Assembly (NCBI GenBank): GCA_025458545.1
Contig: JALOSH010000036.1
Location: forward strand, 1 to 10,837
Reading direction: 5' to 3'
Length of the DNA: 10,837 nt
Source: Hydrogenophaga sp.
Lineage (GTDB): Bacteria; Pseudomonadota; Gammaproteobacteria; Burkholderiales; Burkholderiaceae
The notes beneath the pieces are model-generated. The model worked only from the letters and a program-made list of their open reading frames with translations. It had not been told where the DNA came from and ran no database searches. Of this stretch, positions 6,103 through 10,837 are shown one piece after another (the stretch's first letter is position 1; each line of letters starts with the position of its first letter). Both the position numbers and the translations under genes were made by a program.

Positions 6103-7191
6103 ATGCCCAACACCCGCAGCGCCAACGCCGTCCGCCTCGAATTTGCGCCGGGCTCCCTGGTCCAGACCAACCTGTCGGGCGCGGCCTTCACCGGCGACTG
6201 GCTCTGGGTGGCCGGCGACGAAGCCTGTGGCCTCGACCGCCTGCGCCGACTCGATCCCGTCGGCCGCGAGGCGCTGCGCTTCGGCGAGGTGCGCGACTTC
6301 CCGCTGGCCGATCTGCTGGACCTGCCAGGGGCCGCCGACGAAGAGGCCGACATGGAGGGCATGGCCGTGGCCGACGGTTACCTCTGGGTGGTCGGTTCGC
6401 ACGGACTCAAGCGCAAGAACATCAAGCCCGACCGCAGCCACGCCGACAACGCCAAGCGGCTGTCCAAGGTGGCGCTCGACGGCAACCGGCGGCTGCTGGC
6501 CTGTCTGCCGATCGAAACCGACGCCGAGGGCACACCCTGTCTGGTGAGGCAAGCCAGCGACGGCCGAAAGGCGCTGCGGCTCAAAGGCGATGCCCAGACC
6601 AACCTGCTCACCCGCGCACTGGCCGACGACCCCCACTTTGGCCCCTATATGGCGATCCCGGGCAAGGACAACGGGTTCGACATTGAAGGCCTGGCGGTCG
6701 ACGGCGACCGGCTGCTGCTCGGTCTGCGCGGCCCGGTGCTGCGGGGCTGGTCGGCCCTGCTGGAAATCCAGATCGAGGTCCGCGCCGACGATTTGCGCCT
6801 GGCACCGCTGGACGACAAGGGCACACTGGTCCGCAAACACTTTCTGCAGCTCGACGGCCTGGGCATTCGCGATCTTCACTTCTCGGGCGACGACCTCTAC
6901 ATCCTGGCGGGACCGACCATGGTGCTCAATGGCGACATCCGGGTCTTCAAATGGCCACTCGCACGCACCGCCATGAACACCGACCGCGAGCCGGTGCGTT
7001 TCGAGGCGGTGCTGACCGAAGCGGTGTCGCTGCCCCACGGACGCGGCACCAACCGCGCCGAAGCGATCTGCAACCTGCCGCCTGGCATGGCCGGCAGCAA
7101 GCCGCGCTGGCTGGTGCTGTACGACGCGCCCGGCGCCGACCGCCGGGAGGGTGAGCACACCGTGTTCGGCGACTTGCTGCGACACGACTGA
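6103..7191 (+). CDS. DUF3616 family protein
   Basis: A 362-residue protein I recognise as DUF3616 from the segments TNLSGAAFTGDWLWVAGDE, LRRLDPVGREALRFGEV, LDLPGAADEEADMEGMAV and DGYLWVVGSHGLKRKN. Repeats such as 'GDWLWVAGDE', 'DGYLWVVGSHG', 'IEGLAVDGDRLLLGLRG' and 'DLHFSGDDLYILAG' suggest a beta-propeller-like build; this is an inference. No signal peptide or membrane segment is seen, so it is probably cytoplasmic. Its activity is not known. The start at 6103 is chosen because family similarity begins about 8 residues later; an in-frame ATG at 6007 adds 32 low-complexity residues. No Shine-Dalgarno site is visible before either. Its stop overlaps the next start (TGATG), so it heads a coupled three-gene operon. 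Confidence 0.85.
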   Translation: MPNTRSANAVRLEFAPGSLVQTNLSGAAFTGDWLWVAGDEACGLDRLRRLDPVGREALRFGEVRDFPLADLLDLPGAADEEADMEGMAVADGYLWVVGSHGLKRKNIKPDRSHADNAKRLSKVALDGNRRLLACLPIETDAEGTPCLVRQASDGRKALRLKGDAQTNLLTRALADDPHFGPYMAIPGKDNGFDIEGLAVDGDRLLLGLRGPVLRGWSALLEIQIEVRADDLRLAPLDDKGTLVRKHFLQLDGLGIRDLHFSGDDLYILAGPTMVLNGDIRVFKWPLARTAMNTDREPVRFEAVLTEAVSLPHGRGTNRAEAICNLPPGMAGSKPRWLVLYDAPGADRREGEHTVFGDLLRHD

Positions 7192-8189
7192 TGGCACCCA
7201 GCACCGACCCGTCAGCGGCCCACAGTGTGCCCCCGTTCGACACCGGGGCGGCCCTGCTGTTCGTCATCAACGCCGCCTCGGGCGCGTTCGACATCGAGGC
7301 CAAGCGGGCCGTGATCGAGTCGGCATTGGCGGTGCATGGCCGCCGTGGCGAACTGTTGATGTGCACACCGGCCGAGCTGTCGCGGGTGGCCGCCCAGGCC
7401 GCCGCCCGGGCAGTGGCGAACCACACCGCGGTGGTGGCGGTGGGTGGCGACGGCAGCCTGAACGCGGTGGCCCAGGCGGCGCACGCCGCTGGTTGCCCCA
7501 TGGGCGTGATTCCTTATGGCACTTTCAACTACTTTGCCCGCACCCACGGCATCCCCACCGAACCGGCCGCCGCGGTGCGAATGCTGCTCCACGCCGAGCC
7601 CCAGCCGGTGCAGGTGGCCGCGATCAACGAACGGGTGTTCCTGGTCAACGCCAGCCTGGGCATCTACCCCGAACTGCTGCAAGACCGCGAAACCTACAAA
7701 GCCCGCTTTGGCCGCAGCCGCTGGGTTGCGTTCGTGGCGGCCTGCGCCACCTTGCTGCGGGCACAACGCCGGCTGCGGCTGCACATCGAGATGGGAAACA
7801 CCGCCCGCGACGTGCAGACGCTGACGCTGTTTGTCGGAAACAACCGGCTGCAGCTGGAACAGTTCGGCGCCCACCCGGAAGACACCATGGCCGGCACGCC
7901 AGGCCATGGCAGCATGGCCGCCTTGATGCTGCGCCCGATCGGCACGCTGTCCATGGTCGGGCTGATGCTGCGCGGGGCCATGGGCCGCCTGGGGGAGGCC
8001 GCCGGTGTGGAGAGTTTCGAGTTCCAGCACATGGTGGTCCGGCCCAGGCTGCACCCGGGTCATCCCGAGGTGGTGGTGGCGTTTGATGGCGAGGTGGCCC
8101 GCATGCGCGCGCCGATCGACTTTCGTGTGCTCGACCAGCCGTTGTACTTGCTGCAGGCGCCCCCAGCCACGTCTGGAACGGCGCCATGA
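7191..8189 (+). CDS. Diacylglycerol-kinase-family lipid kinase (DAGK catalytic domain)
   Basis: A 332-residue protein. The nucleotide-binding signature VGGDGSLNAV (GGDGS at 85-89) and the PYGTFNYFA motif (108-116) are those of the DAGK/YegS/sphingosine-kinase superfamily, which phosphorylates lipid hydroxyls with ATP. The first strand, LLFVINAASG (22-31), is the usual N-P-x-SG position, here N-A-A-S-G. The C-terminal half is the family's beta-sandwich lipid-binding domain and contains FDGEVARM near the end, as in YegS-like proteins. The substrate cannot be told from sequence. The gene starts one base inside the previous stop and ends in an ATGA overlap with the next gene, so the three are translated as a unit. 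Confidence 0.9.
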   Translation: MAPSTDPSAAHSVPPFDTGAALLFVINAASGAFDIEAKRAVIESALAVHGRRGELLMCTPAELSRVAAQAAARAVANHTAVVAVGGDGSLNAVAQAAHAAGCPMGVIPYGTFNYFARTHGIPTEPAAAVRMLLHAEPQPVQVAAINERVFLVNASLGIYPELLQDRETYKARFGRSRWVAFVAACATLLRAQRRLRLHIEMGNTARDVQTLTLFVGNNRLQLEQFGAHPEDTMAGTPGHGSMAALMLRPIGTLSMVGLMLRGAMGRLGEAAGVESFEFQHMVVRPRLHPGHPEVVVAFDGEVARMRAPIDFRVLDQPLYLLQAPPATSGTAP

Positions 8190-9040
8190 GCGTGCTGCTG
8201 CAAATTTCTGACACCCACTTCGGCACCGAGCAGCCGCAGGTGCTCGAAGCGCTGGTGGCCCTGGCCGTGCAACAGCGGCCCGACCTGGTGGTGCTTTCGG
8301 GCGACATCACCCAGCGCGCGCGGCCGGCCCAGTTTCGCGCCGCCAGGGCCTTTGTGGACCGCCTGGCGGCGCCGGTGCTCCCCATCCCCGGCAACCACGA
8401 CGTGCCGCTGTTCGACCTGTGGTCCCGCCTGATCCGCCCGTACAGCCGCTACACCAAGGCCTTCGGCACCGAACTGGAGCCGGTGCACGACTCGGCAAAC
8501 TGGCTCGTGATCGGCGTGAACACCACACGCCCCTGGCGCCACAAGGACGGCGAGCTGTCCGCGGCGCAGATCGACCGGGTGGCCCGGCGGCTGAGCGCGG
8601 CCAGCCCGGACCAGTTGCGCGTGGTGGTGGTGCACCAGCCGCTGGCCGTGACCGAAGCCCGCGACCGGCCCAACCTGTTGCACGGCCACACCGAGGCCCA
8701 ACGCATGTGGGCGGCGGCCGGGGCCGACCTGTTGATGGGCGGCCACATCCACCTGCCCTACACGCTGGCGCTGCACGGCTGGGCGCGGCGCCTCTGGGTG
8801 GTGCAGGCCGGTACCGCCGTCTCGTCGCGCACCCGTCCGGGCGTGCCCAACTCGGTGAACATCCTGCGCTGGCAAGAGACCCCGGCAGACACGTCGCCCG
8901 CCACCCCATCGCCGGCACCGCCCGGCCATGCGGCGCGCGATTGCCACATCGAACGATGGGACTTCGCGCACGATCAACGGGCGTTTGTGTGCAGAGCGGT
9001 GACCACGGTGCAGCCCGAGCGTCCGACCGAGCTGGTCTGA
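8186..9040 (+). CDS. Calcineurin-like metallophosphoesterase
   Basis: A 284-residue protein with the full two-metal phosphoesterase set: D9-x-H11 (ISDTHFG), G39-D40 (LSGDIT), G69-N70-H71-D72, H150 (VVVHQPL) and G186-H187-I-H189. It resembles the 3',5'-cyclic-nucleotide phosphodiesterase (CpdA-like) and LpxH-related branches; substrate is not decidable here. After about residue 230 a Pro/Ala/Thr-rich linker leads to a short tail. No signal peptide is seen. It overlaps the lipid kinase by 4 bases (ATGA) and ends the operon. Pairing with a lipid kinase and DUF3616 suggests linked phospho-substrates, but this is an inference. Confidence 0.92.
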   Translation: MSVLLQISDTHFGTEQPQVLEALVALAVQQRPDLVVLSGDITQRARPAQFRAARAFVDRLAAPVLPIPGNHDVPLFDLWSRLIRPYSRYTKAFGTELEPVHDSANWLVIGVNTTRPWRHKDGELSAAQIDRVARRLSAASPDQLRVVVVHQPLAVTEARDRPNLLHGHTEAQRMWAAAGADLLMGGHIHLPYTLALHGWARRLWVVQAGTAVSSRTRPGVPNSVNILRWQETPADTSPATPSPAPPGHAARDCHIERWDFAHDQRAFVCRAVTTVQPERPTELV

Positions 9041-9078
9041 TGGGGCCAGGCAGGATCAGACCGTCAAGCTCTAGGCGA

Positions 9079-9096
9079 TCGCTGGTGCGCCAGCGA
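9079..9096. terminator. Hairpin between convergent genes, possible bidirectional terminator
   Basis: TCGCTGG-TGCG-CCAGCGA is a perfect 7-bp stem with a 4-nt loop, in the 62 bp between the stop codons of the metallophosphoesterase and the DUF456 gene. It has no T-run on either side. Placement between convergent genes supports a transcript-end role. Confidence 0.5.
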
Positions 9097-9102
9097 GCAG
9101 GC

Positions 9103-9585
9103 TCAGATCAGCAAGGCCGCGACAAAGACACCGACCATGATGAAGGCCAGCACCACCTTGGCGATCAGCCCGACCATGATCCCGACCCAGGTGGCCACCC
9201 CAACCTTGACGGCTCGGCTCTGGTCTTTGCGCGCGAGGTACTCGCCCACGGCGGCCCCCACCAGGGGCATGAACAGCACACCCACCAGGCCCATGAACAA
9301 GCCCACCACCGTACCCACGGCCGCACCCAGCAAGGCCTGTTTGCTGGCGCCGACTTTCTGGGCGCCCATGAGTCCCGCCACATAGTCCAGCCCCCAGGCC
9401 AGCAGGGCCAGCACGGTGACCACCACCACCGTGGTGGTGCCCACCCGCGTGAAATCGTCGATCCAGGCGCCCAGCACAACGCCGCCCCACACCAGCAGGG
9501 TGCCCGGCAACAGCGGCAGCACCGTACCCGCCAGGCCCAACACGATCAGGACCGCAGACAGAACCCAGAGCAAGGTGATTTCCAA
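9103..9585 (-). CDS. DUF456 family small membrane protein
   Basis: A 160-residue very hydrophobic protein. It begins with LLWVLSAVLIVLGLAGTVLPLLPGTLLVWGG-type sequence, whose G-x-x-x-P-x-L-P-G pattern is typical of DUF456. It has the central LDYVAGLMGAQKVGASKQALLGAAVG segment and a glycine-rich C-terminal membrane hairpin. Function is unknown. The start is TTG at 9585: AAAGG (9591-9595) lies 5 nt upstream, an in-frame stop (TGA, 9595-9597) bars any longer form, and the first in-frame ATG lies far inside the conserved region. It follows the TorD-like gene by 99 nt on the same strand and converges with the metallophosphoesterase. Confidence 0.87.
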   Translation of the reverse strand: MEITLLWVLSAVLIVLGLAGTVLPLLPGTLLVWGGVVLGAWIDDFTRVGTTTVVVVTVLALLAWGLDYVAGLMGAQKVGASKQALLGAAVGTVVGLFMGLVGVLFMPLVGAAVGEYLARKDQSRAVKVGVATWVGIMVGLIAKVVLAFIMVGVFVAALLI

Positions 9586-9627
9586 GGGAGCCTTTCAAGG
9601 TCGTGGTGACGAACAACCACCAAGAGA

Positions 9628-9644
9628 GAGGGTTCTGTCCCCTC
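9628..9644 (-). terminator. Weak hairpin after the TorD-like gene
   Basis: On the minus strand GAGGG-GACAGAA-CCCTC is followed by TCTCTTGG, 41 nt after the TorD-like stop. The stem is only 5 bp and the T-run is broken, so it is a weak terminator at best. The GGGGACAGAACCC core also resembles sequences I associate with REP-like elements of proteobacteria, which I cannot confirm. Confidence 0.25.
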
Positions 9645-9684
9645 AAAGTTCAAGCAGTCGAGGCACAACGCGCGCCAGGCCGGT

Positions 9685-10302
9685 TCAGGCCATCAGGTCA
9701 AAACCCTGCGTCTCCACGCTGAGGAAGGCCGCCGTGAACGCCGCCAGCGCGGCGTAGAAACGGGCCTTGTGGTGGGCGGTGATGGCTTCGCACAAGGTGG
9801 GCGCCCAGCTCTGCACGTGGGTGCTGAAGAACTTCTGTTGCTGGGTCAGGTTGGCGATGGCCACGTCGTCGCCCGCGATCAGGTAGCGCATGACTTCACA
9901 GACGCAGGCGAAGTGGTCTTCGGTTTCGCTCATGGTTTCATCGCGCGCCAGGCCCAGGGCGGCGAGGTCGCCGCGCAGGGCGGCGAGCGGCTTTTCGTTG
10001 AGGAATCCGCTGAGGTACCAGGAGCCGAAGAGGTAGATCTCGGGTTTGCCGATGCCGCCGAACAGGGCGTCGTATTCGTTGGCGATCTGCTCGTCGCTCA
10101 GCTCGCGCGCGGTGCCCACGAACTGGCGCCAGGGTTCTTCCAGAAAGCCGCCGGCTGCGGGTGCTTCGGTCACGGCCACGCGCAGCTGGGACAGCAGTTC
10201 CGGGCTGGGCGGCGCGTAGAACAGCGCGGCCAGCAGGCCGTAGACCTCGGCGCGGGCGGTTTCTTCGTCGAGGGCGGAGGAGACGGGGATCGGTTCAGTC
10301 AT
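9685..10302 (-). CDS. TorD/DmsD-family chaperone for a molybdoenzyme (probably formate dehydrogenase)
   Basis: A 205-residue all-helical cytoplasmic protein. TorD-family marks are EYDALFGGIGKPEIYLFGSWY in the middle, the FLNEKPLAALRGDLAALGLA helix, and SETEDHFACVCEVMRYLI. These chaperones bind the Tat signal or apo-enzyme of molybdopterin proteins and help cofactor loading before export. The Tat-signal formate dehydrogenase at the other end of the window is the likely client, and homologous clusters carry such a gene beside it; this is an inference. The start at 10302 is the first Met before the family region; the frame continues to 10509 but would run through repeat copy B. No strong ribosome site is seen. 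The upstream gene is a 4Fe-4S protein. Confidence 0.88.
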   Translation of the reverse strand: MTEPIPVSSALDEETARAEVYGLLAALFYAPPSPELLSQLRVAVTEAPAAGGFLEEPWRQFVGTARELSDEQIANEYDALFGGIGKPEIYLFGSWYLSGFLNEKPLAALRGDLAALGLARDETMSETEDHFACVCEVMRYLIAGDDVAIANLTQQQKFFSTHVQSWAPTLCEAITAHHKARFYAALAAFTAAFLSVETQGFDLMA

Positions 10303-10373
10303 ATCGTGTGCAGGTTCGTTGGGCTCTTCACCACAAAAACGGGATCGCCAGGGTTCAGGCGAGACACGCCGTG

Positions 10374-10442
10374 GAACTGGCTTTGCCAGGCCACAAGCGT
10401 GGTCCCCCTGGGGGGAAGACGCGCAGCGGCGCAGGGGGGGGG
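10374..10442 (-). repeat. Two-hairpin intergenic repeat, copy B
   Basis: Read on the minus strand, directly after the 4Fe-4S gene's stop, it has a C-rich lead and GCCGCTGCGCG, a hairpin CCCC-CCAG-GGGG, a spacer of about 13 nt, then CTGGC-AAA-GCCAG (10377-10389) and TTCC. It aligns end to end with copy A. The last stem keeps its pairing although one base pair differs (C-G in A, T-A in B). It lies between two same-strand genes in the sense direction, as copy A does. Confidence 0.7.
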
Positions 10443-10837
10443 TTACACATCCGTGATCTTGGATTCGCCAGGATTGGAGTAGATGTCCACCACACGGCAG
10501 TCGCCGCACATTTTCAGGCGTTCCAGCGCTTCGCCCTGGAACATGGCGTGGCCGCTGAGTTTGGCGAGCATCACTTCAATGCCCTTGAGCGTGCCGAAGG
10601 GTTTGCTGCAGCGGATGCACTGGTAGGGCTGCGCTTCGTTGAGCACGCGCGGCTGGCGGCGTTCGTCGCTCAGCAGCAGGCGCGGCTGCAAGGTGATGGC
10701 GTTCTCGGGGCAGGTGGTGGCGCACAGGCCGCACTGCACGCAGTTCTTTTCAATGAAGCGCAGTTGCGGGCGTTCGGCGTTGTCCTGCAGCGCGCTGGCC
10801 GGGCAGGCACTGACGCAGCTCAGGCACAGGGTGCAGG
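10443..10837 (-). CDS. 4Fe-4S ferredoxin-type protein, C-terminal part, partial
   Basis: The 130 C-terminal residues are visible; the gene enters from beyond the window end. Two cluster motifs are present: C1-TL-C4-LS-C7-VSA-C11-P and C32-VQ-C35-GL-C38-ATT-C42-P (numbered from the first full codon), so the domain is of the 2x[4Fe-4S] dicluster type. After this come two more pairs, C73-IR-C76 and C110-GD-C113, around a helical segment; these could hold zinc or another cluster. Proteins of this kind lie beside TorD-like chaperones and formate dehydrogenase genes in betaproteobacteria and probably move electrons or assist maturation. The GTG at 10739 is not taken as the start because it falls inside the second cluster motif and the frame stays open to the window end. 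Confidence 0.9.
   Translation of the reverse strand, partial: CTLCLSCVSACPASALQDNAERPQLRFIEKNCVQCGLCATTCPENAITLQPRLLLSDERRQPRVLNEAQPYQCIRCSKPFGTLKGIEVMLAKLSGHAMFQGEALERLKMCGDCRVVDIYSNPGESKITDV

Noticed and set aside
6031..7197. 388-codon open frame on the minus strand
   Set aside because: Antisense to the DUF3616 gene and of shadow-like composition. It also cannot explain the terminator at 5903, since it would end at 6031, leaving over 100 bp.
9071..9646. 191-codon minus-strand frame over the DUF456 gene
   Set aside because: It is in a different frame from the DUF456 protein, which has coherent membrane helices and the family's G-x-x-x-P-x-L-P-G motif; the other frame has Gly/Arg/His-rich composition.
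1..10837. CRISPR array, tRNA, transposase or phage genes
   Set aside because: No regularly spaced direct repeats, cloverleaf, or integrase/transposase-like frame was found; the only repeated element is the two-hairpin pair.

Overview
The window is GC-rich, densely coded DNA. Codon use, gene order and intergenic repeat style point to a betaproteobacterium of the Comamonadaceae (Hydrogenophaga-like); this is an inference from familiarity, not a database match. No tRNA, rRNA, insertion sequence or CRISPR array is visible.

Layout. (1) Positions 1-1235, minus strand: a small Tat-signal protein of the 'formate dehydrogenase region TAT target' type, followed by the N-terminal third of a periplasmic molybdopterin formate dehydrogenase alpha subunit with cysteine, not selenocysteine, at the metal-ligand position. 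(2) Positions 1236-1657: a divergent control region. It holds a near-consensus sigma-54 (-24/-12) promoter facing the formate dehydrogenase genes and, about 140 bp upstream of the predicted start, a perfect 7-1-7 palindrome. (3) Positions 1658-5195, plus strand: an NtrC-family sigma-54-dependent response regulator and a membrane sensor histidine kinase. Promoter, palindrome and divergent regulator fit together as a two-component switch for the formate dehydrogenase operon. (4) Positions 5222-5815, minus: an ExoD-family membrane protein with an orphan intrinsic terminator in its leader. (5) Positions 6103-9040, plus: a tightly overlapped three-gene operon encoding a DUF3616 protein, a diacylglycerol-kinase-family lipid kinase and a calcineurin-like metallophosphoesterase. 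(6) Positions 9103-9585, minus: a DUF456 membrane protein with a TTG start. (7) Positions 9685-10837, minus: a TorD-family chaperone and the C-terminal part of a 4Fe-4S ferredoxin-type protein. Both are usual companions of the formate dehydrogenase genes but lie about 8.4 kb from them here, with the regulator and unrelated genes between.

The most notable non-coding items are: the sigma-54 promoter with its palindrome; a two-hairpin intergenic repeat present twice (3038-3105 and 10374-10442), each time directly after a stop codon, in the sense direction and with a compensatory base-pair change; and the terminator upstream of the exoD-like gene, which follows no recognisable gene.
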